NCBI GenBank assembly: GCA_964525185.1
Contig: CAZGFQ010000025.1
Location: forward strand, 1 to 31,569
Origin: JABHGY01 sp964525185
GTDB lineage: Bacteria; Fidelibacterota; Marinisomatia; Marinisomatales; UBA1611
Direction: 5' to 3'
DNA: 31,569 nt
The translations under genes and the position numbers were made by a program. Of this stretch, positions 7,871 through 15,810 are shown piece after piece (the first letter of the stretch is position 1; every line of letters begins with the position of its first letter). Under the pieces are notes generated by a model. The model searched no databases and had not been told where the DNA came from. It worked only from the letters and a program-made list of their open reading frames with translations.

Positions 7871-8430
7871 CGAGTTAGCGCAAAAAAGAAAGCTTGAGTT
7901 AAATTTCCGATATCTTGGCTCGCTGTTGCTAAATTGGCGACAGCTGCTTTTGCAACTTCATAATAAACAGGTCCACCAATAGAAGGATTTTCATCAACTA
8001 GTTTTGTAAAGTCTTCTAACTTTAATATACCGTATTTTAATGGGGTTGTTGAATGAACATGAGCCGTACGAATCGCATCATCAAGTACTAATGAAAATTC
8101 CCCAATTCCAAAAGCAGGTACCTGAACAACAAATACTGTAGCCTCTGATATTGGCTCAGACTCAGGAGGCGGATCTGTTGTTTCTAGGCGAATAATAGAT
8201 TTTCTTGACATGGTAAAACCGCTGGGTGCCTTCACCATAATATCTTTTGACACTTCTACTTGCCCTTGGAAGACAAGTAACATAGTATCTCCCGTATCAC
8301 CTTCTTTAAATAAACGCTCTTTTGGTTTACATTCTTTTAAGGTGACTTGCTCAGCAATCTTAGCACACATTTCTTCTGGCAATTTAGAGAAATGATTGAT
8401 TTTTTTAATTTGTTCTGGTGTTGGATTCAT
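7867..8430 (-). CDS. Stand-alone cyclic-nucleotide-binding (Crp-type) domain protein
   Basis: This 187-residue cytoplasmic protein carries one cNMP-binding domain and no helix-turn-helix, so it is not a Crp-type transcription factor. The entry strand motif KERLFKEGDTGDTMLLVFQG lies at about 38-56. The phosphate-binding cassette GEFSLVLDDAIRTA lies at 110-123. Its glycine-glutamate pair and Arg121 have the same spacing as Glu72/Arg82 of E. coli CAP, so ligand binding is plausible. An unusual acidic, proline-containing insert (about 61-106) sits between the two halves. The start is 3 bases after the stop of the K+ channel gene, so the two are probably co-translated and functionally linked. The 3' end overlaps the facing gene. 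Which nucleotide it binds cannot be told. Confidence 0.87.
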   Translation of the reverse strand: MNPTPEQIKKINHFSKLPEEMCAKIAEQVTLKECKPKERLFKEGDTGDTMLLVFQGQVEVSKDIMVKAPSGFTMSRKSIIRLETTDPPPESEPISEATVFVVQVPAFGIGEFSLVLDDAIRTAHVHSTTPLKYGILKLEDFTKLVDENPSIGGPVYYEVAKAAVANLATASQDIGNLTQAFFFALTR

Positions 8431-8433
8431 ATG

Positions 8434-9783
8434 TTAACTCAATACTAATGCTTGATGTTTTTCGTCTACAACATAGTCGTCTGACGGATTTATTTCTACA
8501 ATAATGTGTTCATCACTTGTAAGATTAATTCCAGCGCTATCTAACTGTTCTTTAATCATATCTCTAATGAGGGGACTCCCACTTTCGCCCATCTGATCTT
8601 CTAAACTAAATCCCGATTTTCGAATAGCATATCCAATGAGCAATTGCTTATGTTTGAATTTATAGTAAGCAGAAATTTTATTATGCGCAAGGCCAGCTAA
8701 CCCTTTCGGAATGGGAGTCACGCTAATGCCTTTATTAACAGCTTCTTCATTTATAAGTTCATCAAGGAGCTGAGGTACGCCCGGGTCTGTAATATGTCTA
8801 GCTAAAAGATGAGGAACATGGTTATCTGTGAAAACAATTTCATTTACATTCGCTCTTTGAAGATGAGAAATATTTTCGCCATTAAACACGTGAGCTATAA
8901 CTTGAACACTTTCAGAGATAGCTTTTGCGGTTAAAGTTGTTAGTACAGTCTTATCTTCGTCTGGTTCTTCATTTGGTAGAAGTCCAGAATTATCCGGAAC
9001 AATTATAAACATACCTGCCTGTTCAAGAAATGCTTTTCTAAGAACAGGCTCCTGAGTAAAATTTTCCGATAAATGAGTTACATCTAACCGCTGGAGTCCG
9101 GAAATAGCGCGCTTAATTATTTCCTGATCTGTTTCATTAACCAATATAACAATTGGATTTGCATCTTTATTTTCATCAAGTAATCTTAAAACGGATGGTA
9201 CAAATTGATTCCATCCCGCTATGATTAAATGACCATTGAATTTATTTTCATCCAATTTTTCATCTCCTTTTAATCTTTCTGCAACTAATACTGAAGCCAC
9301 TGCTCCACCGAGTAATGTCACAATACCAAAGTCTAATAACATAATAAAAATGGCTAATAATTTCCCAAAATGTGTCACTGGACTTACATCGCCATATCCA
9401 ACTGTAGTAAAAGTAACAACTGACCACCAAAATGTATTATAGAATGTATCTGAGAAAGATGGGTCTTCTTTGCCAATATGACCACTTACAGAATCTTTAA
9501 AAGTATCGTATTCCACAATAGTCAGAGCGGTTGATGAAATTATAAGCATAATAATTGCCCATAATGCATATCTAAATAAATCATTATTTAAATAGGCGTT
9601 TTTTAGATAGGATGGTATAGACGCTAATTTGCTAATATGTTTTTCCTGAAGCTCTTCTTCGGGAGTTTCATCATCGAACGATTCAACGGCTTCAACCTCA
9701 GCAAGCGCGTTTAATTGATCGAACATATCTTTATTTGCTTTTAGCAAATCATCAATTGGTTTATCGTATTCTTTTTCTACCAT
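8434..9783 (-). CDS. Two-TM potassium channel with RCK (TrkA-N) domain
   Basis: This 449-residue inner-membrane protein has MthK-like architecture. It has an acidic cytoplasmic N-terminal extension (about 1-60), M1 (about 71-90), a pore helix, the K+ selectivity filter TTVGYGD (126-132), and M2 (about 142-167). A Rossmann RCK domain then begins with GHLIIAGW at about 184, followed by an RCK_C-like region to the end. The filter is intact, so K+ selectivity is expected. RCK domains gate such channels in response to Ca2+ or other metals, nucleotides or NAD(H). The N-terminal 60-residue acidic tail is longer than usual. The next gene, 3 bases downstream, encodes a separate cNMP-binding protein, which suggests a gating partner. 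The start codon lacks a strong Shine-Dalgarno. Confidence 0.94.
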   Translation of the reverse strand: MVEKEYDKPIDDLLKANKDMFDQLNALAEVEAVESFDDETPEEELQEKHISKLASIPSYLKNAYLNNDLFRYALWAIIMLIISSTALTIVEYDTFKDSVSGHIGKEDPSFSDTFYNTFWWSVVTFTTVGYGDVSPVTHFGKLLAIFIMLLDFGIVTLLGGAVASVLVAERLKGDEKLDENKFNGHLIIAGWNQFVPSVLRLLDENKDANPIVILVNETDQEIIKRAISGLQRLDVTHLSENFTQEPVLRKAFLEQAGMFIIVPDNSGLLPNEEPDEDKTVLTTLTAKAISESVQVIAHVFNGENISHLQRANVNEIVFTDNHVPHLLARHITDPGVPQLLDELINEEAVNKGISVTPIPKGLAGLAHNKISAYYKFKHKQLLIGYAIRKSGFSLEDQMGESGSPLIRDMIKEQLDSAGINLTSDEHIIVEINPSDDYVVDEKHQALVLS

Positions 9784-9837
9784 CTGGTTTTTCTAGCTCT
9801 GCTTTACAAATTTGTTATAAGAATTAGTTTAAAATAC

Positions 9838-9857
9838 TATTGATTTATTTATCAATA
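9838..9857. repeat. AT-rich hairpin between carB and the K+ channel gene
   Basis: Perfect 7-base arms TATTGAT and ATCAATA flank a 6-base AT loop in the 99-base spacer downstream of carB. On the minus strand it is followed by AGTATTTT, so it could be a weak carB terminator. The low GC makes this uncertain; it could equally be chance. Confidence 0.3.
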
Positions 9858-9882
9858 AGCAAATAGGAATTTTTATATTTAT

Positions 9883-12800
9883 TTAATGATATTCTTGGAT
9901 CGTTTTTACAACTATTTTTCTTTTGGACCGAATTGCACGAACAGCAGCATCTGCACCAGAAAGAGTTGTAATTGCCATTATTCCCTTCTGAATACATGCA
10001 CGTCCAATAGATTCTTCGTCATATCGCGATTGGGCGCCTAAGGGCGTATTAATGACTAAATCAATTTCATTATTTTTTATCCCATCTACAACATTTGGGC
10101 GACCTTCACCTATCTTAAAAATTGATTTCGCTGGAATCCCATTACGATTTAATTCACGTGCAGTTCCTGATGTTGCAATAATTTTAAACCCAAATTCGTG
10201 CAAATCTCTAACCAGTGGGATTGCAGTCAATTTGTCTTGGTCGTTTACGGATATAAATATTTGACCTGTTTCAGGGATTTCACTACCAGCGCTAATGGTG
10301 GCCCTCCTAAATGATTCACCAAGTGAATAGGATATTCCCATTACTTCACCAGTCGATTTCATTTCAGGACTTAAAAAGATAGATTCTTCAGGGAATTTAT
10401 TAAATGGGAGGACAGCTTCTTTTACGGCTATATGATTTAATTCATCCCATGCATTAAGATTCATGTCTTTTAATTTTTCACCAACTGCTAATTTTGAAGC
10501 AATTCGTGCTAAAGGAACATTTGTTGTTTTACTTACAAAAGGAACTGTTCGACTTGCTCTTGGATTCACCTCTAATATATATATTTGATTATTTTTAAAT
10601 GCGAATTGGAGATTAATTAGACCAACCACTTTTAATTCTATCGCAAGAGATTTAGTAATTCGAATAATTTCTTCCATCGCTTTTGATGTAATACGATAAG
10701 GGGGCAAGACACAAGCTGAATCCCCCGAATGAATTCCCGCCTCTTCAATATGTTGCATAATGGCGCCAATATGAACCGTTTCACCATCAGAAAGTGCATC
10801 TACGTCAAATTCAAAAGCGTCTTCCAAAAATTCATCAATCAAAATAGGATGTCCCGCCGTAACATCGGCTGAACGTGCGATATAATCAATTAACTGCTCC
10901 TTGGAGTACACAATCTCCATTGCACGCCCACCTAAAACATAACTTGGTCTTGCAAGAACTGGGAACCCAATTTTATCCGCTACATCTAAAACTTCATCAA
11001 GTGTTCTACCTGTACCGTATTTTGGGCAAGTCACATTTAATTTCTCCAAAATGGATCCAAATTTTTCTCGATCTTCTGCCAAATCAATATGTGTTGGAGA
11101 AGTGCCAATAATAGGAACACCTGATTTTGCCAATGCTTGTGAAATTTTTAGAGGTGTCTGCCCGCCAAACTGGACCAAAACACCATCAGGTTGTTCAAAG
11201 TCTACTATATTTAATACATCTTCAAATGTTACAGGTTCAAAATAAAGTCGATCCACTAAATCAAAATCAGTGCTTACAGTTTCTGGATTACAATTCACCA
11301 TGATTGTTTTGTATCCCAAGTCTTGCAATCCAAAGACAGCTTGAACACAACAATAATCAAACTCGATCCCTTGCCCGATTCGATTTGGTCCGCCACCTAA
11401 TATGATTATCTTCTTCCCATCTAGCGGTTCTATTTCATTTTCTTCATCATATGTTGAATAGCAATATGGCGTTTGTGCTTTAAATTCTGCAGCACACGTA
11501 TCCACTACTTTATAAGATGGAAATACATTTTCCTTTTTTCGCAATTCTCGGATTGCCAACTCAGATTTTTCCCACAACCGCCCTACCTGTTTATCGGAAT
11601 ATCCGTTTTGTTTTAATTTTCGTAGAGATACCGAATTCCGTGTCTCTACATCACATAAATCTGTATTCATTTTTATTTGGTTCAAAAACCAAGGATCAAT
11701 TTTTGTAACATCATATACACCTTCAATAGATTGCCCTTCTAAAAAAGCTTTGCGAACTTTTAACAATCGAAAGGCAGTTCCATATCGTAAAGTTGACATA
11801 TCCAAATTTCGGGCTCGACTCACATCTTCGTCGCCATCCGCCAGTGGTTTTGGTTCAAGCCCATCCAAACCAACTTCCAGCGAACGAAACGCTTTTTGTA
11901 AACTTTCTCTGAAGGTTCGCCCAATTGACATTGCCTCCCCCACACTTTGCATTTGAACACCAAGATGCCCAGATGCAGATGGGAATTTTTCAAAATCAAA
12001 ACGGGGAACTTTTGTAACAACATAATCAATGGTGGGCTCAAATGCGGCTAATGTTTTTCCTGTAATATCATTAGGTAATTCATCTAAAGTATAACCAACC
12101 GCTAATTTAGCAGCCACTTTCGCTATTGGGAATCCTGTGGCTTTTGATGCCAAAGCGGATGAACGGCTCACTCTTGGATTCATTTCAATGACAATCATCC
12201 TTCCATTTTCTGGATTAACGGCAAATTGAACATTAGAACCTCCCGTTTCGACACCAATCGTCCGCAAACATTGAATCGACCAATTACGCATTTGTTGATA
12301 TTCTTTATCAGATAATGTCATGGCTGGGGCTACGGTAACTGAATCACCTGTATGAATTCCCATTGGGTCAATATTCTCAATTGAACAAATAATAATGGTA
12401 TTGTCAGCTCTATCTCTCACTACTTCCATTTCAAATTCTTTCCAACCCAAAAGTGATTCTTCCATAAGTACTTCTGTGATAGGGCTGGCGCTTAATCCAT
12501 TTTCAATTAATTGTTGAAATTCATCATTATTATAAGCCACTGAGCCACCTGTTCCTCCCATGGTAAATGAAGGACGAATAATAACGGGGAATTGCATATT
12601 ATCGAGCAATACTTTCGCTTCTTCCCACGTATGAATAAACCCGCCTTTTGCCGTATCAATTCCCACTTCATCCATGGCTTTTTTAAATCGTTCTCTATCT
12701 TCTGCTTTATCAATCGCATCTACCTGGGCGCCAATCAATTGAACATTATTTTTTTCAAGAATACCTTTATTGTATAAATCTATTGTTAAATTGAGAGCCG

Positions 12801-13080
12801 TTTGACCTCCGACAGTTGGCAGAATAGCATCTGGACTCTCTTTTTCAATAATGGCTGTAACATATTCAACAGTTAACGGTTCAATGTAAGTAGCGTCCGC
12901 TAAATCTGGATCTGTCATAATGGTGGCTGGATTAGAATTCACCAAAATGACTCTATAGCCTTCTTCTTTTAAAGCACGCGTTGCTTGTGTCCCGGAATAA
13001 TCAAATTCACAGGCTTGTCCAATTACAATGGGTCCTGCCCCAATGATTAAAATTGATTTTATGTCGGTTCGTTTAGGCAT
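9883..13080 (-). CDS. carB: Carbamoyl-phosphate synthase large subunit
   Basis: This subunit makes carbamoyl phosphate from bicarbonate, ATP and the ammonia delivered by CarA, feeding both arginine and pyrimidine synthesis. Its 1065 residues match the usual 1050-1080. The two homologous ATP-grasp halves are visible: the first starts IKSILIIGAGPIVIGQACEF, the second KKIIILGGGPNRIGQGIEF near residue 555. A C-terminal MGS-like allosteric domain (from about 935; IATSGTARELNRNGIPA) is present and normally binds regulators such as UMP or ornithine. No Shine-Dalgarno is seen at the ATG. It is the last gene of the minus-strand run that begins with carA; four other genes lie between the two subunits. 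Confidence 0.98.
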   Translation of the reverse strand: MPKRTDIKSILIIGAGPIVIGQACEFDYSGTQATRALKEEGYRVILVNSNPATIMTDPDLADATYIEPLTVEYVTAIIEKESPDAILPTVGGQTALNLTIDLYNKGILEKNNVQLIGAQVDAIDKAEDRERFKKAMDEVGIDTAKGGFIHTWEEAKVLLDNMQFPVIIRPSFTMGGTGGSVAYNNDEFQQLIENGLSASPITEVLMEESLLGWKEFEMEVVRDRADNTIIICSIENIDPMGIHTGDSVTVAPAMTLSDKEYQQMRNWSIQCLRTIGVETGGSNVQFAVNPENGRMIVIEMNPRVSRSSALASKATGFPIAKVAAKLAVGYTLDELPNDITGKTLAAFEPTIDYVVTKVPRFDFEKFPSASGHLGVQMQSVGEAMSIGRTFRESLQKAFRSLEVGLDGLEPKPLADGDEDVSRARNLDMSTLRYGTAFRLLKVRKAFLEGQSIEGVYDVTKIDPWFLNQIKMNTDLCDVETRNSVSLRKLKQNGYSDKQVGRLWEKSELAIRELRKKENVFPSYKVVDTCAAEFKAQTPYCYSTYDEENEIEPLDGKKIIILGGGPNRIGQGIEFDYCCVQAVFGLQDLGYKTIMVNCNPETVSTDFDLVDRLYFEPVTFEDVLNIVDFEQPDGVLVQFGGQTPLKISQALAKSGVPIIGTSPTHIDLAEDREKFGSILEKLNVTCPKYGTGRTLDEVLDVADKIGFPVLARPSYVLGGRAMEIVYSKEQLIDYIARSADVTAGHPILIDEFLEDAFEFDVDALSDGETVHIGAIMQHIEEAGIHSGDSACVLPPYRITSKAMEEIIRITKSLAIELKVVGLINLQFAFKNNQIYILEVNPRASRTVPFVSKTTNVPLARIASKLAVGEKLKDMNLNAWDELNHIAVKEAVLPFNKFPEESIFLSPEMKSTGEVMGISYSLGESFRRATISAGSEIPETGQIFISVNDQDKLTAIPLVRDLHEFGFKIIATSGTARELNRNGIPAKSIFKIGEGRPNVVDGIKNNEIDLVINTPLGAQSRYDEESIGRACIQKGIMAITTLSGADAAVRAIRSKRKIVVKTIQEYH

Positions 13081-13149
13081 TTTTTAAAAAGTTAAAGTGT
13101 TTGAGTGTTATGGTGCGCATGTCCCAAAAACACATAATCACTTTTACAC

Positions 13150-13165
13150 TCGAATACTTATTCGA
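13150..13165. repeat. Palindrome across the stop codon of the LolA-like gene
   Basis: TCGAATA-CT-TATTCGA is a perfect 7-base inverted repeat with a 2-base centre, overlapping the minus-strand stop codon at 13158-13160. No T-run follows. It lies in or beside the 77-base spacer before carB. It could help processing or termination, or be chance. Confidence 0.3.
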
Positions 13166-13889
13166 ATATGGAGTCATCGAGCCCATTGTTTACTTTATAT
13201 TTTGAAAATTCCATGACAACAGTTCCCACAAATTCTTTTTTCTCTGGATCTATTCCTTCTTCTTTTACCACTTTTTCAATATCTTTTCTATCTTCTGTTG
13301 GACCTCCAAAAGGATCTCTCATTGACCAATTCCCTAACCCCTTAAATCCAATTGATAGAGTTGTTTTTGTTGGCAATAAAACATCATCCACATCCTCATA
13401 TTCAGAAATAAGTTTAAACACTTTTTGCGAATCAATGGCAGTCTCTGCTTTTGAAATCACCCACGATTCTGCATCGACCCAAAGACGCATATTGATTTTC
13501 GGGAAATCTTCTTCATTTAAATGAATATCAATTGAATCCGGGTTAACTGCTCCTAACAATAGCCAATGATTTCGACTATTCAATACTTCATTCCCAGCCA
13601 TATGGACAGAATTAAGCATGCGTAAAAATTGCTCTGGGGAACCACCCAAACCTGTTTTGGGAACAATGGCAAATCCTTTCGATTCTACTTTTACTTTATC
13701 CGGCGCTTTATAAAAAAGTTTAATTTTTTTACGTGGCATACGAAGTCCGGTCATATTTACCGATACTTTTATTTTAACAGAATAATCTTCAATCTGATTA
13801 AATCGCGAAATCAAACTATCTTGGATGGATTCAACTGACGGCGTTCCAGCAAAAATGACACCTGTAATTAAAATTAAATATTTAATCAT
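13158..13889 (-). CDS. Secreted LolA-like protein
   Basis: This 243-residue protein has a short N-terminal signal peptide (MIKYLILITGVIFAGTPSV) and a mature part resembling the outer-membrane lipoprotein-sorting (LolA/LolB-like) fold. The region after the signal, IQDSLISRFNQIEDYSVKIKV, and the beta-rich sequence IKLFYKAPDKVKVESKGFAI with later WVDAESWVISKAE are typical of that fold, in which a hydrophobic half-barrel carries lipid or acyl chains. The start overlaps the stop of the ABC permease gene by 4 bases, so it is co-translated with the exporter and may accept its substrate in the periplasm (inference). No membrane anchor or lipobox is seen. Exact substrate unknown. Confidence 0.75.
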   Translation of the reverse strand: MIKYLILITGVIFAGTPSVESIQDSLISRFNQIEDYSVKIKVSVNMTGLRMPRKKIKLFYKAPDKVKVESKGFAIVPKTGLGGSPEQFLRMLNSVHMAGNEVLNSRNHWLLLGAVNPDSIDIHLNEEDFPKINMRLWVDAESWVISKAETAIDSQKVFKLISEYEDVDDVLLPTKTTLSIGFKGLGNWSMRDPFGGPTEDRKDIEKVVKEEGIDPEKKEFVGTVVMEFSKYKVNNGLDDSIFE

Positions 13890-14734
13890 GATTTGATATC
13901 TCTTTTCAAGAAAACTGCAACACTAATCCCAATAAATCCAACTGTATACACTGCTAAAATACTCAAACTTTTAATGATACGATCCCAAGGAATCGGGTCT
14001 TTAAACGCTTGCTGCCACACATCAAAATACGTGACAAAAATATAGGGTTCCATGCTTTCAAATAAATCGATTGGAATGGCCATAATAATGTATCCAATGA
14101 CAATAAGAAAAATCGCTCCAACAATGGGGCCAATACCATTATTTACCATAGTTGAAAACATAAAACATAAGGTTGCTACAACACACATAACGAGTATCGC
14201 CAATCCAAATGAAAGAGCCATACGAATCCAGGCTTCACTCTGATCTAGAATTAATATGCCCTTATCAAAGACGATCAAATCGCCACTGCCCAGCCATAAA
14301 GACCCAATTCCTAAACTCATGAAAGCTAAAAATAAAATGAGTAATGCTGTATAAATCCATGTGGCAAAAAGTTTTGCAAATAGGATTTGAATTCTACTGG
14401 TTGAGCGAGTCAAAATGATTCGAAATGTCCCAGCTGCCCCTTCAGCTGCTACAGCGTCACCCGCAGCCAATGTGACCAAAAAAGGCATGTGAATCCAGAA
14501 TGCGTTCATCACAATGTATGTGGCTAAAAATGCATTAAAAATGGAACCTACCACAAGAAAGTTGCTCCCCAATTCACTTGCATATTCATCATGAATCTCT
14601 CCACCGCCATATGAAAAGCCCCAGAGAATAAGTGGCATTAAAATGGCAATGCCAATGAACCCGATATAACTCCGCCATCGACCGGTGATTTTCAATAATT
14701 CATTATGAATAAGACCAATCAAATCAATTCCCAT
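13886..14734 (-). CDS. ABC-2 type exporter permease
   Basis: This 282-residue inner-membrane protein has about six hydrophobic segments: an N-terminal one after NELLKITGRWRSYIGFIG, then others at about 55-80, 105-130, 145-170, 180-215 and 225-275. The AAEGAAGTFRIILTRSTSRI segment, an amphipathic loop seen in ABC-2/NatB-like permeases, precedes the third. It would form the export channel with the ATPase encoded just upstream, whose 3' end overlaps it by 11 bases. It overlaps the following LolA-like gene by 4 bases. The substrate is unknown; this permease class commonly exports lipids, peptides, ions or drugs. Confidence 0.88.
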   Translation of the reverse strand: MGIDLIGLIHNELLKITGRWRSYIGFIGIAILMPLILWGFSYGGGEIHDEYASELGSNFLVVGSIFNAFLATYIVMNAFWIHMPFLVTLAAGDAVAAEGAAGTFRIILTRSTSRIQILFAKLFATWIYTALLILFLAFMSLGIGSLWLGSGDLIVFDKGILILDQSEAWIRMALSFGLAILVMCVVATLCFMFSTMVNNGIGPIVGAIFLIVIGYIIMAIPIDLFESMEPYIFVTYFDVWQQAFKDPIPWDRIIKSLSILAVYTVGFIGISVAVFLKRDIKS

Positions 14735-15626
14735 TGGTTCCTGTTTTTGAAAGGTATATATCTTCTAGAGATGTTTTTGGAATAATTGCATCTACAGCAC
14801 AGCCATTTTGAACAAGAATGGTTATTAATTCACTAGTCTTTTTCGGAGAGGCATTTATAAATAAGACTCCATTTCGTTCTTCGCATTTCATAATCCAATC
14901 CAAGGGTTCCAGAATAGAAATGGCCTTATCAATAGGATCAACTCTTACTTCTGTTGTAAATAATTCTGATTCAGATAATAAAGTATCCATTTTGCCCGAA
15001 GTAATTAATTTCCCCTCAAATATAATTGCAACATGCGAACAGATTTTTTGAACTTCATCCAATAAGTGAGATGAAATAAAAATGGTTATTCCTTCATTAC
15101 TTAATTCTTTTATCAAATCTCGAACTTCTTTCATCCCTTGAGGATCAAGACCATTTGTTGGTTCGTCCAATATTAACAATTTCGGTTGAGCCAGTAGCGC
15201 TTGCGCAATACCTAATCGCTGTCGCATACCTTGAGAATAATGTTTTACTTTATCATTCGCCCTATTTGAGAGGCCCACTCTTTCCAGTACAATTGGGATT
15301 TGATCATATCCTTTTCCATCCATTCTTGCCAATATTTCAAGATTCGTTTTAGCCGAAAGATGTTTATAAAAATCCGCTCGTTCAATAAATGCTCCAACAT
15401 TGCTCAAGGCTTTTTGATGATTCTTTTGGACAGACATTCCTTGTATAAATACTTCACCACTATCGGGGCGAATCAAATCAGTCATCATACGGATCGTTGT
15501 AGATTTCCCGCTTCCGTTTGGCCCTAAGAATCCAAAAACAGATCCTTCAGGAATTTCGAGTGATAGATTATCCACGGCTATGCGAACTCCAAACGATTTA
15601 GAAATTTGGTTTACTTTAAGAATCAT
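14724..15626 (-). CDS. ABC exporter ATP-binding protein
   Basis: This cytoplasmic ATPase energises the ABC-2 permease encoded next to it. Motifs are Walker A GPNGSGKSTT, Q-loop region, signature YSQGMRQRLG, Walker B LLILDEPTNGLDP and the switch histidine in ISSHLLDE. A C-terminal extension of about 90 residues follows, as in the DrrA/CcmA-like group. The start at 15626 (MILKVNQISKSFG) gives the usual short lead before the first strand. An ATG at 15644 (MIQEKEMILK) is also possible, and the open frame extends to a TTG at 15683 that lies within the upstream micro-gene. With the chosen start it overlaps that gene by 11 bases. Confidence 0.93.
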   Translation of the reverse strand: MILKVNQISKSFGVRIAVDNLSLEIPEGSVFGFLGPNGSGKSTTIRMMTDLIRPDSGEVFIQGMSVQKNHQKALSNVGAFIERADFYKHLSAKTNLEILARMDGKGYDQIPIVLERVGLSNRANDKVKHYSQGMRQRLGIAQALLAQPKLLILDEPTNGLDPQGMKEVRDLIKELSNEGITIFISSHLLDEVQKICSHVAIIFEGKLITSGKMDTLLSESELFTTEVRVDPIDKAISILEPLDWIMKCEERNGVLFINASPKKTSELITILVQNGCAVDAIIPKTSLEDIYLSKTGTNGN

Positions 15627-15810
15627 TTCTTTTTCTTGTATCATAAAACATTTGAGGATATTTAAGCCCCAATGCAGCTCCAAATAAGATTCCTAAACCA
15701 ATGCCAAGTCCAATATTTCCAATGGCAACACCAACTCCAGCACCAATGGCTAGACCTGCTCCAGCTCCTAATGATATAGAATTCTTTATCGAATTTTTTT
15801 CTTTATTCAT
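15616..15810 (-). CDS. Glycine-zipper membrane micro-protein
   Basis: This 64-residue protein has a charged N-terminus (MNKEKNSIKN) followed by a 40-residue hydrophobic stretch built on a GxxxG-like repeat (GAGAGLAIGAGVGVAIG, then GLGIGLGILFGAALGL) and a charged tail. The glycine spacing predicts one or two tightly packed membrane helices able to oligomerise. The gene overlaps carA by 8 bases upstream and the ABC ATPase gene by 11 bases downstream, so it sits in an operon and is unlikely to be a chance frame. Its function is not known; association with the neighbouring exporter is inference. Confidence 0.75.
   Translation of the reverse strand: MNKEKNSIKNSISLGAGAGLAIGAGVGVAIGNIGLGIGLGILFGAALGLKYPQMFYDTRKRNDS

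Noticed and set aside
12507..12719. Alternative-frame protein inside carB on the same strand
   Set aside because: Out-of-frame shadow of the conserved ATP-grasp coding sequence.
10052..12777. Several 60-80 codon frames opposite carB
   Set aside because: They lie antisense to a full-length conserved gene, lack Shine-Dalgarno sites and recall no family.
14818..15527. Plus-strand frames across the ABC ATPase gene
   Set aside because: Antisense shadows; the minus-strand frame carries all Walker and signature motifs.
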